Shown here in pieces: positions 6,358-14,788 of a DNA stretch of 64,000 nt. The stretch's first letter is position 1. Each line of letters starts with the position of its first letter. The notes beneath the pieces were generated by a model, which saw only the letters and a program-made list of their open reading frames with translations, did no database searches and was not told the origin of the DNA. The translations under genes were made by a program, and so were the position numbers. Source of the DNA: Bacillus_BU sp051233475 (GTDB lineage: Bacteria; Bacillota; Bacilli; Bacillales; Cytobacillaceae); contig NZ_JBKFGH010000008.1 of assembly GCF_051233475.1 (NCBI RefSeq), positions 62,001-126,000 on the forward strand. Direction: 5' to 3'.

Positions 6358-7863
6358 TTATTTTATCGGTTCAAATCGTTCGACCAATAAAGCGAGCGTC
6401 CTCGTCATGGCACCCGTTGCCCCGGAAGGTCCAAGATCATGTTCATTCTTCGTCACCGCTGTGCCTGCGATATCGAGATGGACCCAAGGTGTACCCTCAG
6501 CAAATTCTCCTACAAAAGCACCACCCATTATCGCATGACCTTCACGCCCAGGCGAGTTATTTAAATCGGCAATTTTACTGCTGCGGATTCTTTCAATATC
6601 CTTTGGAAAAATCGGCAGCCTCCAAATGGGTTCACCTGCTTCAACCGAAGCTTCCAATACCTGCTCAAAGAAACTCTCGTTATTCGTTAAAGCACCCGTA
6701 GTATCGTTCCCAAGCGCGATGATTACTCCTCCTGTTAGTGTAGCAACATCAACAAGGTAGTTTGCTCCATGATATTTTGCATATGTAACTGCATCGGCCA
6801 ATACGAGACGCCCCTCCGCATCGGTGTTCAACACTTCAATTGTTTTTCCACTCATCGATGTGATTACATCATCCGGTTTAAGCGCCGCCCCGCTAATCAT
6901 ATTATCCGTTGACGGTATAACAGCGACAACATTTTGTTCAGGTCTTAATTCACCGATAATTTCCATTGCACCCAGGACCGCTGCTGCACCGCCCATATCC
7001 GTTTTCATCCCAACGATTCCATCCTTCGTTTTAATGGAGTATCCGCCTGTATCAAAGGTAATGCCTTTGCCCACTAGTCCAAGCACATCCGTCCATTGCT
7101 CTTTCCCCTGATATTTCAGAACTATCATTTTTGGAGGCTCTGTTGACCCTTGATTGACAGCAAGCAAGGCTCCCATTCCCAGCTTTTCCATAGCTTCTTT
7201 GTCTAGAATTTCTACTTCAAACTTATATTTCGCTGCCAGTTCTTGTGCAAATTCAGCCATTTCCGTTGCTGTCAACATATTTCCTGGTATATTGACTAAT
7301 GTCCGAGCTGAGTTAGTTCCCTTGCCATAAATGGCCCCAACCGTTAAAGCAGCTAGGATCTCCTCGGCATCATTTTCATCAGAATATATCGTAATCAATT
7401 TGATTTTTTTCTCAGGTTCATTTGATTTTTGCTTATACCCTTCAAATTGATAAGTGGATAAACAAAAAGCTTCGCCTGCCGCATGGGCCACATCAAGAAT
7501 ATCGAGCTGCCCTCCGATAAAGGAGTCAAGTCCCAATGCTACATCCGCTGGTTTTAATTTTTGAACCTTTTTAAATGCGCGCCCGAATACTTCACGAAGT
7601 AATTCAAAGGTTAATTCTCTTTCCTTGCCCAGTCCTACAAATACAAGTTTTTTAGTTTTTAATTTCCCAAGAGTATGAACGACCGTAACCGTTTTTTTCT
7701 TCGCTGAGATATCATTATTTTTAAACAACTCCGTTAGCTGGCCGTCTAGAAACCCATCCAGTTCTGCTAATAATCCAGCAAATTTTGTCGTCCTCTCAAA
7801 TACCCCTATGAACAAAACTTCATGATAATTGGTTGATTCCCATTTTGACTTTACCTGAAACAT
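6358..7863 (-). CDS. pepA: Leucyl aminopeptidase (M17)
   Basis: 501 aa, the normal length for a cytosolic M17 leucyl aminopeptidase, which removes N-terminal residues from peptides using two metal ions. The signature NTDAEGRLVLAD is intact, as is GLVGKGITFDTGGYSIK with its metal-binding Lys and Asp, and the C-terminal metal-binding DMGGAAAV region. The N-terminal 160 residues form the macro-like domain. GGAGGTG precedes the ATG. It corresponds to yuiE of B. subtilis and faces yuiD divergently. No clear hairpin terminator was seen after its stop. Confidence 0.93.
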   Translation of the reverse strand: MFQVKSKWESTNYHEVLFIGVFERTTKFAGLLAELDGFLDGQLTELFKNNDISAKKKTVTVVHTLGKLKTKKLVFVGLGKERELTFELLREVFGRAFKKVQKLKPADVALGLDSFIGGQLDILDVAHAAGEAFCLSTYQFEGYKQKSNEPEKKIKLITIYSDENDAEEILAALTVGAIYGKGTNSARTLVNIPGNMLTATEMAEFAQELAAKYKFEVEILDKEAMEKLGMGALLAVNQGSTEPPKMIVLKYQGKEQWTDVLGLVGKGITFDTGGYSIKTKDGIVGMKTDMGGAAAVLGAMEIIGELRPEQNVVAVIPSTDNMISGAALKPDDVITSMSGKTIEVLNTDAEGRLVLADAVTYAKYHGANYLVDVATLTGGVIIALGNDTTGALTNNESFFEQVLEASVEAGEPIWRLPIFPKDIERIRSSKIADLNNSPGREGHAIMGGAFVGEFAEGTPWVHLDIAGTAVTKNEHDLGPSGATGAMTRTLALLVERFEPIK

Positions 7864-8072
7864 GTCAACACCTCCGAATCCTTATAAAAACATTATATAG
7901 AAATGCTTTGAATTAAAAAAATAAAACAAGGCAAATTTTTGCATTTAAAAACAAAGCGAAACATACCATTCACAGTTCAAAAAATGGCATAAAATTGAAA
8001 TTTAAAGGATAATAAGTAGTATAGACAGTCGATAAAATATTTTTAAATTTTAATCGAAAAAGGGGTCTAGCC

Positions 8073-8546
8073 ATGGAGATGTTAACGAATTTCCCATTTT
8101 GGTCTGCTATTGCTGCCATCTTTTTTGCCCAGTTTGTCAAAGTCCCCATACAATTTATAGCTACTAGACATTGGGATTGGTCCTTGTTAACCAGCACAGG
8201 AGGTATGCCTAGCTCTCATTCAGCTGCAGTAACAGCGCTAACAACAGGAGTTGCCTTAGAAGCTGGGATGGATTCACCTGTCTTTGCCGTTTCGGCAATG
8301 TTTGCCATTATTACAATGTTTGATGCAACTGGGGTACGGAGACAGGCCGGAGAGCAGGCCATCGTATTAAATCAGCTTGTTGCCGATTTTAACAAAATTA
8401 TTAAAGAAGCAAAACATTGGCCTGAAAAACCAGAACAGGAAAAGCGGAAAGAACTAAAAGAATTATTAGGTCATAAGCCGATCGAAGTATTTTTTGGCGG
8501 ATTAACAGGGGTTGCTTTAACCTTACTATTGTATTTAGCAATATGA
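8073..8546 (+). CDS. yuiD: YuiD, divergent PAP2-family membrane protein
   Basis: 157 aa, DUF212/divergent PAP2 family. GGMPSSHSAAVTALTTGVAL resembles the PAP2 phosphatase SxxxH motif, and ATGVRRQAGEQAIVLNQL is the conserved second block. Three or four hydrophobic segments are visible, including a C-terminal one. A lipid-phosphatase or isoprenoid-phosphate role is inferred from the fold; the activity is not established. It is divergent from pepA and convergent with yuiC, with a shared terminator. Confidence 0.85.
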   Translation: MEMLTNFPFWSAIAAIFFAQFVKVPIQFIATRHWDWSLLTSTGGMPSSHSAAVTALTTGVALEAGMDSPVFAVSAMFAIITMFDATGVRRQAGEQAIVLNQLVADFNKIIKEAKHWPEKPEQEKRKELKELLGHKPIEVFFGGLTGVALTLLLYLAI

Positions 8547-8590
8547 CACCGTTCCAATTAATTCAAAATAGAAGAATAGTGAATACATAG

Positions 8591-8627
8591 AAAATGGCGG
8601 ATACAGAGGTGTACCCGCCATTTTTTC
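8591..8627. terminator. Bidirectional terminator yuiD / yuiC
   Basis: AAATGGCGG and CCGCCATTT pair around a short interrupted loop, followed by T6 on the plus strand. It lies between convergent genes. Confidence 0.8.
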
Positions 8628-9213
8628 ATTTTTGTTCTGTTCGATTGAATTGTTGACGAAAAACTTGCATCGCTTCATTTTCATTTAGCTCTGTCAACCT
8701 ATTCTCGGTTAAAGTACCATTGCCCATCTCAATAATATAAACATCTAAAGTGCGCTTGCCCCATTCATTATACACTTCATCAACAGTATCGTAATATAAA
8801 TCCACTTCATTCCCATTTATCGCGCCACCCTTGTCGGCTACAACACCGTAACCATACCCAGGGATAAATAATATTGTCCCAATTGGAAATACATTTAAAT
8901 CTGCTGCAACGGTAGAAAATAAATCTCGCTTCACTTTTACACCAGAATAGGTAATTCCAAATTCCGGATGCCCGGGATTTTTCCCAGTCGATTCGTATCC
9001 AGCGGTATATCCGGTTGCCACCACGGTTTTTTTCGGATACTTTGACCAATCAATGGACTCTTCTAATGATCGTTGACTAGCTGATGAATGAATGATTGAA
9101 GGGAACTTTCCAACTTCGATGCCGGAAATAGACAGGTATGTCGAGAATAACGCTGCAAAAAACAAACAAGACATTAAAAAACGCCTCGTCACCTTTTTTA
9201 GTTGAATGATCAT
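8626..9213 (-). CDS. yuiC: YuiC, 3D-domain cell-wall protein
   Basis: 195 aa: an N-terminal hydrophobic anchor (about residues 10-30), a short linker, and a C-terminal 3D domain with its conserved Asp residues (AADLNVFPIGT, VADKGGAI, VDLYYDT). This is the MltA-like beta-barrel of Sps/resuscitation-factor proteins, acting as a lytic transglycosylase on peptidoglycan, so it is probably membrane-anchored on the outside. The start is uncertain: the ATG at 9213 has GGGAGG 13 nt upstream, while an in-frame TTG at 9234 has AAGGTGG about 11 nt upstream. Confidence 0.85.
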   Translation of the reverse strand: MIIQLKKVTRRFLMSCLFFAALFSTYLSISGIEVGKFPSIIHSSASQRSLEESIDWSKYPKKTVVATGYTAGYESTGKNPGHPEFGITYSGVKVKRDLFSTVAADLNVFPIGTILFIPGYGYGVVADKGGAINGNEVDLYYDTVDEVYNEWGKRTLDVYIIEMGNGTLTENRLTELNENEAMQVFRQQFNRTEQK

Positions 9214-9333
9214 ATAACTGCTCAATCCTCCCAATCCTAATCATCCCCACCTTCAAGGAAAATATTCATGAGAAAATTAAAATTCAACTAAAGTTCGTTT
9301 TAGTTTAGTAAAAATAATGTGTTAATACTTATA

Positions 9334-9462
9334 GTTGATTGGAGCGTAAGGCGCTTGACTCCTGCGGGAGCAGCGGGACAGGTGAGACCCCGCAGGAGCG
9401 TAAGCGACGAGGAGGCTCACCTCCCGCCCCGCGCAAAGCAAGCGCCTGGAGCGGAAATCAAC
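9334..9462 (+). repeat. Palindromic repeat family A, copy 2
   Basis: GTTGATTGGAGCG at the left and GCGGAAATCAAC at the right. The core CTCCTGCGGGAG / CGACGAGGAGGCTC is conserved, although the right arm reads CGCGCAAAGCAAGCGCCTGGA. It lies between yuiB and yuiC, two minus-strand genes. Confidence 0.85.
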
Positions 9463-9496
9463 CTCCAATTTTTACAACACTTTTAATACCACACAA

Positions 9497-9541
9497 AGAG
9501 GGTGCCCCAAAAGTTTATACTTTTGTGACACCCTCAAATCA
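9497..9541 (-). terminator. Terminator downstream of yuiB
   Basis: GAGGGTG-CCCCAAAAGT and ACTTTTG-TGA-CACCCTC form a long stem with a 4-nt loop, placed just after the yuiB stop in the minus direction. Confidence 0.75.
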
Positions 9542-9556
9542 GTGTTTCTATTAATC

Positions 9557-9880
9557 TTAAAACATAGCATATCCTTTTTTGCGTAAAAGTTTAATGGTTA
9601 CACCTGCTAAAACCGCACCAAGTAAACCACTGCTCAATATCAACATGTCTGCTGCTGCCAATCTGCTAAGAAGGTGACCAAGCTCAACAAACGACTCCCT
9701 GCTATTTTGGAAATATTCAATAAATCTCACTTTATCAATAATAAAAACAGCAATTAATGGGTAAACAACCGCCATTACCCATGTCATTCTTAAGAGCATA
9801 TTAAGCAAAAAGCCAATGCCGAAAAATAAAACAAAAAATAGAAGCATCGAAATAATTAGCGTGACAATTGTAAGTTCCAT
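9557..9880 (-). CDS. yuiB: YuiB, integral membrane protein
   Basis: 107 aa with three hydrophobic segments (about residues 5-28, 33-50 and 76-95) and a basic C-terminus (LLRKKGYAMF). Length and position between the YumB-like dehydrogenase gene and yuiC match B. subtilis YuiB, whose function is unknown. GGGGGGAG lies 4 nt before the ATG. The short Cys-rich yuiA of B. subtilis was not seen here. Confidence 0.8.
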   Translation of the reverse strand: MELTIVTLIISMLLFFVLFFGIGFLLNMLLRMTWVMAVVYPLIAVFIIDKVRFIEYFQNSRESFVELGHLLSRLAAADMLILSSGLLGAVLAGVTIKLLRKKGYAMF

Positions 9881-10001
9881 CTAACTCCCCCCCTACACAT
9901 CATATAAAAGTGTACTGAACTTATGGAAGGTAGTCAATGCAAACGCTTTTTTTCGACCCCATTTTTCGACTTTTTCCAACTTTCTTTTTTTCATCAATAA
10001 A

Positions 10002-10040
10002 CAGCCGTATCTGCTCTAATGCAGTGCCGGCTGTTTTGTT
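10002..10040. terminator. Terminator between yumB and yuiB
   Basis: ACAGCCG / CGGCTGT stem with an inner CTGC/GCAG pairing; the T-tract is better on the plus strand. It probably ends yumB transcripts. Confidence 0.65.
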
Positions 10041-10046
10041 TACTAA

Positions 10047-11270
10047 CTATAATACGTTGAATTTTCCTTTTTTCATAACAAGTGAAGCCCCGCCAATCAG
10101 CAATAATGCACGGTTATCAACCATTTTTTTCATGAAGGAAGCTTTAGCCCCGACCATTTTCTTACCAAATACTAATCCGATGGCATCATCATGACCAAGT
10201 GAGCAAACAGATCCCTTAATATCTGGTTTAAATGCTTCGAGCTCTGCCTTGCCTCTAATTAATGCAGCCAAGTTTCGTGCACAACATTCACCTTGTTGCA
10301 TGGCAATTTGCGCAGTTGGAGGATATGGGCGATTTATTTCTTCATTAATCATTAACGAACTGTCTCCGATAACGAAGATATCTTCGCTTCCAGGAGCTCT
10401 TAAGTCTGGTTGAACCTTGACACGTCCGCGCATAGCTTCAATCCCTGACTTTTCAATGATTGAGTTACCTCTGACACCAGCTGCCCAAACAACTGTACCA
10501 GCTTTAATTTCTTCAACCTCGTTTTCACCTTTTGCCACAATAATACCTTCAGGTGTGCATTCTTTAATTGCTGTACCGATTTTAAATTCAACACCCTTTT
10601 TCTCTAATTGTGCGACAGCATAGCTTACCAACTCGGGATCAAATCCAGGAAGAACCATTGGAGCCGCTTCTACGCAAATAAGTTTCACTTTATTTGGATC
10701 TACGTCATATTCACGGCATAATTCAGGGATGCGATTCCCCATTTCACCTAAAAACTCGATACCGGTAAATCCTGCACCACCAACAACGATTGTTAAACGG
10801 TCTTCTTTTTTATCTTCTTCATTTTGATAAGTCGCAAATTGAAGTTCAATATGCTCTTTGATTTGTCTAGCTGCATTCACATTGACAATCGCAAATGCAT
10901 ATTCTTTTAATCCCTTAATTCCGAATGTTTCCGATTCGCCACCAACTGCTATTACAAGATAATCATAATCTAGCTCACCGTTCTCTAGAATTACCTTTTT
11001 CTCAGCAGCTTTAATTTCAACTGCAGTATCTTGGACAAATTCAACTTTATTGCGTTCAATGACACTGCTGATTGGATAACGAACTCGATCATGATGAAGC
11101 GTTCCAGCAGATGCCTCATGAAGCCAGGTTGTTTCGTAGTGATAATCGTTTTTGTTTACTAGGGTGATATCTGCTTCGTTCACCCCAATCATCTTTTGTA
11201 ATTTCGTTACCGTCATCAGGCCCCCATAACCCGCACCTAACACTACTATTTTCGGCTTTTTCAAAGTCAT
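10047..11270 (-). CDS. yumB: Type II NADH dehydrogenase-like flavoprotein YumB
   Basis: 407 aa. Two Rossmann motifs, VLGAGYGGLMTVTKL for FAD and VVGGAGFTGIEFLGE for NAD(P)H, are followed by the FAD-binding VIGDSSL and a YPPTAQIAMQQG block typical of NDH-2 enzymes. It should pass electrons from NADH to quinone at the membrane; the C-terminus (FMKKMVDNRALLLIGGASLVMKKGKF) is the amphipathic membrane-docking part. AAGGTGG 5 nt before the ATG at 11270 fixes the start. Upstream are a Rex-like site and a CodY-like site. YumB in B. subtilis is 60% or so similar by eye, a recollection not computed. Confidence 0.9.
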   Translation of the reverse strand: MTLKKPKIVVLGAGYGGLMTVTKLQKMIGVNEADITLVNKNDYHYETTWLHEASAGTLHHDRVRYPISSVIERNKVEFVQDTAVEIKAAEKKVILENGELDYDYLVIAVGGESETFGIKGLKEYAFAIVNVNAARQIKEHIELQFATYQNEEDKKEDRLTIVVGGAGFTGIEFLGEMGNRIPELCREYDVDPNKVKLICVEAAPMVLPGFDPELVSYAVAQLEKKGVEFKIGTAIKECTPEGIIVAKGENEVEEIKAGTVVWAAGVRGNSIIEKSGIEAMRGRVKVQPDLRAPGSEDIFVIGDSSLMINEEINRPYPPTAQIAMQQGECCARNLAALIRGKAELEAFKPDIKGSVCSLGHDDAIGLVFGKKMVGAKASFMKKMVDNRALLLIGGASLVMKKGKFNVL

Positions 11271-11290
11271 CACTTCCACCTTTTCCGTAA

Positions 11291-11305
11291 AATTTTCAGT
11301 GAATT
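11291..11305. promoter_or_regulatory. CodY-like site in the yumB leader
   Basis: AATTTTCAGTGAATT matches the CodY consensus AATTTTCWGAAAATT at 13 of 15 positions. It lies about 20 bp upstream of the yumB start. Two mismatches are common both in real sites and by chance in AT-rich DNA. Confidence 0.35.
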
Positions 11306-11366
11306 GCACCCTTTTTCCATACTTACACTGCTTTTTCGTCTATATTTTTTTATATGCTAGAGAAGT

Positions 11367-11384
11367 TTGTGAGGTATTTCACTT
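11367..11384. promoter_or_regulatory. Rex-like site upstream of yumB
   Basis: TTGTGAGGTATTTCACTT resembles the NADH-sensing repressor Rex box TTGTGAAATATTTCACAA, with a strong left half and TCAC on the right. It lies about 100 bp upstream of the yumB start. In B. subtilis Rex controls ndh, so control of an NDH-2-like gene is plausible. Confidence 0.4.
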
Positions 11385-11493
11385 TCATCGACAAAAAAAT
11401 GTTCCAAAATCGTCACAAAAAATTAACATAATTTCAACATTATAATATTCTTTTTTAAAAATTTTTTCAAGCAGCAAAAACAGTTTTTTAATA

Positions 11494-11507
11494 TTAGAAT
11501 ATTCTAA
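11494..11507. promoter_or_regulatory. Perfect 14-bp palindrome upstream of yumC
   Basis: TTAGAATATTCTAA is a perfect palindrome about 108 bp upstream of the yumC start. It resembles Fur/PerR/Zur-type half-sites but lacks their 7-1-7 spacing. It may be an operator or a chance event in AT-rich DNA. Confidence 0.35.
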
Positions 11508-11614
11508 AGGTACAACGACTTCATTTTATCTTACTCATCATTTCTTAGGTTTTTTCATAAAATATGGTATTATGTAAAGGATACATTTTACACATCCTTT
11601 TAGGGGGTTATCGA

Positions 11615-12610
11615 GTGAAAGAAGATCAGCAAGTATATGACATTACCATAATTGGTGGGGGACCAATTGGATTATTCACTGCATTCTATGGCGGAATGAG
11701 ACAAGCCAGCGTGAAAATCATTGAAAGTTTACCACAACTCGGCGGTCAATTAGCTGCACTTTATCCGGAAAAGTACATATATGATGTTGCTGGTTTTCCA
11801 AAGGTAAGAGCACAAGAATTGATTAACAACCTTAAAGAGCAAATGGCTAAGTTCAATCCAACGGTTGCATTAGAACAAGCAGTAGAAAAAGTTGAAAAGC
11901 AAGATGATGGAATATTTAAATTAACCACTGATAAAGAGGTTCATTATACGAAGACAGTCATTATTACTGCTGGTAACGGAGCCTTCCAACCACGTCGCTT
12001 GGAATTAGACAGTGCCGTGCAATATGAATCAAAGAATCTTCATTATTTTATCGATGATCTTAACCAATTTGCCGGTAAAAAAGTCGTTGTGTTTGGCGGT
12101 GGCGACTCTGCAGTGGACTGGACATTAATGCTTGAACCAATTGCTGAGAAAGTAACGATCGTCCATCGTCGCGACAAGTTTAGGGCACATGAGCATAGTG
12201 TCGAAAATCTTCAAAACTCAAAAGCCGACATTAAAACTCCATTCGTTCCTGCTGATTTAATTGGCGATGAGAATGGAATTAACCAGGTTGTGATTAAAAA
12301 TGTAAATGATGAACAGCTAGAAACAATTGACGTCGATGCTGTCATCGTCAATTACGGTTTCGTCTCTTCTTTGGGTCCAATTAAAGAATGGGGCTTAGAA
12401 ATCGAAAAGAACTCGATTGTTGTTAATTCGAGAATGGAGACAAATATTGAAGGCATTTATGCCGCTGGAGATATTTGTACGTATGATGGAAAAGTAAAAC
12501 TTATCGCATGTGGATTTGGAGAAGCGCCTGTTGCCGTAAATATTGCAAAACATTTCATTGATCCAAAGGCAAAAGTACAACCGCTCCACAGTTCATCTAT
12601 GTTTAAATAG
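11615..12610 (+). CDS. yumC: Ferredoxin/flavodoxin-NADP+ reductase, thioredoxin reductase type
   Basis: 331 aa. FAD motif IIGGGPIGLFTAFYGGM, NADP motif VVFGGGDSAVDWTL, and C-terminal AAGDICTYDGKVKLIACGFGEAPVAV place it in the YumC family of NADPH:ferredoxin reductases. The CxxC pair of true thioredoxin reductases is absent (the PLY/YEK region lacks it). It supplies electrons from NADPH to ferredoxin or flavodoxin and is important in B. subtilis. TAGGGGG 7 nt before GTG at 11615 selects that start, which gives the family length; the longer frame begins in the leader. Confidence 0.92.
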   Translation: MKEDQQVYDITIIGGGPIGLFTAFYGGMRQASVKIIESLPQLGGQLAALYPEKYIYDVAGFPKVRAQELINNLKEQMAKFNPTVALEQAVEKVEKQDDGIFKLTTDKEVHYTKTVIITAGNGAFQPRRLELDSAVQYESKNLHYFIDDLNQFAGKKVVVFGGGDSAVDWTLMLEPIAEKVTIVHRRDKFRAHEHSVENLQNSKADIKTPFVPADLIGDENGINQVVIKNVNDEQLETIDVDAVIVNYGFVSSLGPIKEWGLEIEKNSIVVNSRMETNIEGIYAAGDICTYDGKVKLIACGFGEAPVAVNIAKHFIDPKAKVQPLHSSSMFK

Positions 12611-12630
12611 AAAAGCGCAAGCGCTATTAT

Positions 12631-12669
12631 GAAAAAGGCAAAGTGATGTCAGATCACTTTGCCTTTTTA
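12631..12669. terminator. Bidirectional terminator yumC / yutM
   Basis: AAAAAGGCAAAGTGAT / ATCACTTTGCCTTTTT with a 4-nt loop, a long nearly perfect stem flanked by A and T tracts. A short AAAAGCGCAAGCGC stretch before it recalls a repeat end. Confidence 0.9.
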
Positions 12670-13032
12670 TTAGCATTCTTCAGGAGTACCAGTATTAGTG
12701 GCAGTGCGGAACGAAGAACCACAGCCGCATGATGCAATCGCATTTGGATTATCAATCGTAAAGCCGCCGCCCATCATCGATTCCTTATAATCAATTACTG
12801 TTCCTTTAAGGATTGGTTCGCTTTCTTTATCAACAAGTACGGTTATGCCGTGCTGTTCCATTTGAATATCATCATCTTTTAATTCGTGATCAAAGCCCAT
12901 TCCATAGGACAAACCGCTACAGCCGCCGCCCTTTACGGCCACTCGTAAAAATGCACCGACCTCATCGCCTTGCTTCATCATTTCTTTAATTTGAAATGCC
13001 GCTGCTTCGGTAATTGTTATGACTTGCTGCAT
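12670..13032 (-). CDS. yutM: A-type Fe-S carrier protein (HesB/IscA family) YutM
   Basis: 120 aa with the A-type carrier cysteines: GGGCSGLSYGM and ASCGCGSSF. It likely binds an Fe-S cluster or iron and transfers it to apo-enzymes; the suf operon elsewhere in the window would be the source. AAGGTGGG lies upstream of the ATG. In B. subtilis dapF and yutK lie beyond yutM; here yuzB follows directly at about 90 bp. Confidence 0.9.
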   Translation of the reverse strand: MQQVITITEAAAFQIKEMMKQGDEVGAFLRVAVKGGGCSGLSYGMGFDHELKDDDIQMEQHGITVLVDKESEPILKGTVIDYKESMMGGGFTIDNPNAIASCGCGSSFRTATNTGTPEEC

Positions 13033-13119
13033 CCCTATCCCACCTTTCTTGGAACATTTTTATTAATAGTATATACACTAAGAATAAATGACTCAACTAA
13101 TACGTTTACCCATTTTTTC

Positions 13120-13359
13120 TTAAAACATTGGATTTTCATCTAAATATTGATAGATATTTTCGACGAGTTCTTCTGAAGTTGATCCTTTGACTATTTCTCC
13201 GTTCACCACCGCAAAAAGTGATGTTTCACAAATGCCGCAGTAACTCATACATCCATACTCGATCGTATCTAAATTCGGGTCCATTTTTAGAACCTCGAAA
13301 GCCTTTTGGGATCCATTTACTAAATTGCCTATACAAAATTCGATAATTGGCTTAATCAT
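13120..13359 (-). CDS. yuzB: YuzB, DUF1450 cysteine-rich protein
   Basis: 79 aa. Cysteines in IEFCIGN and YGCMSYCGICE form a pattern like thioredoxin-like [2Fe-2S] ferredoxins; function is unknown. GAGGTGA 5 nt before the ATG at 13359 decides the start over a GTG three codons earlier. It is divergent from yutJ, with a roughly 330-bp gap between. Confidence 0.85.
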   Translation of the reverse strand: MIKPIIEFCIGNLVNGSQKAFEVLKMDPNLDTIEYGCMSYCGICETSLFAVVNGEIVKGSTSEELVENIYQYLDENPMF

Positions 13360-13461
13360 GTCCCTCACCTCTCTCTACTAACTGTATATCCTACTTTAAT
13401 TTACAAAAATCGTCAATAAACACATTTCGAAAGTTATTGCTAAGTTTTCTTAGGTAAAATG

Positions 13462-13490
13462 TTGAGATTTTGTGACAACTTCGATATACT
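13462..13490 (+). promoter_or_regulatory. Sigma-A type promoter for yutJ
   Basis: TTGAGA, 17-bp spacer, TATACT. It would give a leader of about 195 nt before the yutJ ATG at 13692. Confidence 0.55.
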
Positions 13491-13553
13491 GTTAAGTGTT
13501 TACAAATGTCGAATTTTACTATTTTTCCTGTAATAACATTTATTGATTATTCT

Positions 13554-13573
13554 CCATCTACTTATGTAGATGG
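13554..13573 (+). promoter_or_regulatory. Perfect hairpin in the yutJ leader
   Basis: CCATCTAC TTAT GTAGATGG, an 8-bp perfect stem with a 4-nt loop about 65 nt after the predicted transcription start. There is no T-tract, so it is not a simple terminator; a protein-binding operator or RNA element is possible. Confidence 0.45.
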
Positions 13574-13691
13574 TGTAAATACATGCCAAGAATCAACATA
13601 ATAAGACAAAGTGTTTGGCTAGATTTTAATAGTAGATAGAGAAAAGCAGTTGCAAAACTGTAGAAAAACGGGGAAAAAGGGGAAAGTATGT

Positions 13692-14759
13692 ATGAAAAAT
13701 CTTGTTATTCTTGGTGGCGGTTATGGCGGGATGAGGATATTGCAACGCTTGTTACCTAACCAGTTACCGGATGATGTCTCGATAACACTGGTTGACAGGG
13801 TGCCATATCATTGTTTGAAGACTGAATTTTATGCTTTAGCTGCAGGTACAATTTCCGATCAACATGTTCGTGTGCCTTTTCCTTCCCATCCTAGAATAGA
13901 GCTAAAATATGGAGAAATTAACGCGATTGATCTCGAACAAAAGCAAATTTCCTTTGAAGGGCAAGAACCAATCATTTATGATGACTTAATTATTGGACTT
14001 GGCTGTGAGGATAAATACCACCAAGTGCCTGGTGCTGATCAATTTACTTTCAGCATTCAAACGATTGAAAAAGCACGGAACACATATCAAGCACTAAACA
14101 ACCTCTCACCTGGGTCAGTTGTTGCCATCGTTGGGGCCGGTCTAAGCGGAGTAGAATTGGCTAGTGAATTGAATGAAAGCCGGAAAGATTTAAAAATAAA
14201 ATTATTTGATCGAGGGAACTTTATTTTATCCGCTTTTCCGGAAAAATTAAGTACGTATGTTGAAAACTGGTTTGACACAAACGGTGTTGATATCATTAAC
14301 AATGCAAATATTACTAGAGTTGAAGAAAACGTACTTTATAATCACGATGTACCAATGGATTTTGATGCAATTGTTTGGACAGCAGGAATTCAGCCAGTTA
14401 AAGTAGTCCGCGACCTTAATGTCGAAAAAGACAATCAAGGAAGAGTCGTATTAACACCACATCATAATATTCCTGGAAACGAAAATGTTTACGTACTTGG
14501 AGATTGCGCCAGCCTTCCATATGCCCCAAGTGCGCAGCTGGCAGAAGGACAAGCAGAACAAATTGTGCAAGTCTTGGTAAAGCGTTGGAATGGAGAAGAA
14601 CCTCCACAATCATTCCAGCCGATTAAACTTAAAGGTGTACTTGGTTCTTTAGGAAAAAAACATGGTTTCGGTCTTTTAGCTGACCGTCCAATCACTGGAA
14701 GAGTTGCCCGGCTGTTAAAGTCAGGGATTCTATGGGTTTACAAATATCATAATGGATAA
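13692..14759 (+). CDS. yutJ: NADH dehydrogenase-like flavoprotein YutJ
   Basis: 355 aa. ILGGGYGGMRIL at the N-terminus binds FAD, AIVGAGLSGVELASEL binds NAD(P)H, and VYVLGDCASLPYAPSAQLAEGQA is the second FAD motif. It belongs to the NDH-2-like family with YumB, and a C-terminal hydrophobic/amphipathic segment (ARLLKSGILWVYKYHNG) may dock to the membrane. AAGGGGA about 9 nt before ATG 13692 gives the B. subtilis length; the longer frame from 13650 has no proper site. The long leader suggests regulation. Confidence 0.88.
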   Translation: MKNLVILGGGYGGMRILQRLLPNQLPDDVSITLVDRVPYHCLKTEFYALAAGTISDQHVRVPFPSHPRIELKYGEINAIDLEQKQISFEGQEPIIYDDLIIGLGCEDKYHQVPGADQFTFSIQTIEKARNTYQALNNLSPGSVVAIVGAGLSGVELASELNESRKDLKIKLFDRGNFILSAFPEKLSTYVENWFDTNGVDIINNANITRVEENVLYNHDVPMDFDAIVWTAGIQPVKVVRDLNVEKDNQGRVVLTPHHNIPGNENVYVLGDCASLPYAPSAQLAEGQAEQIVQVLVKRWNGEEPPQSFQPIKLKGVLGSLGKKHGFGLLADRPITGRVARLLKSGILWVYKYHNG

Positions 14760-14765
14760 ACAATG

Positions 14766-14788
14766 TAGCAGGGATTTCTCCCTGCTAT
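14766..14788. terminator. Bidirectional terminator yutJ / yuzD
   Basis: GCAGGGA TTTC TCCCTGC, a compact perfect stem between convergent genes. Confidence 0.8.
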
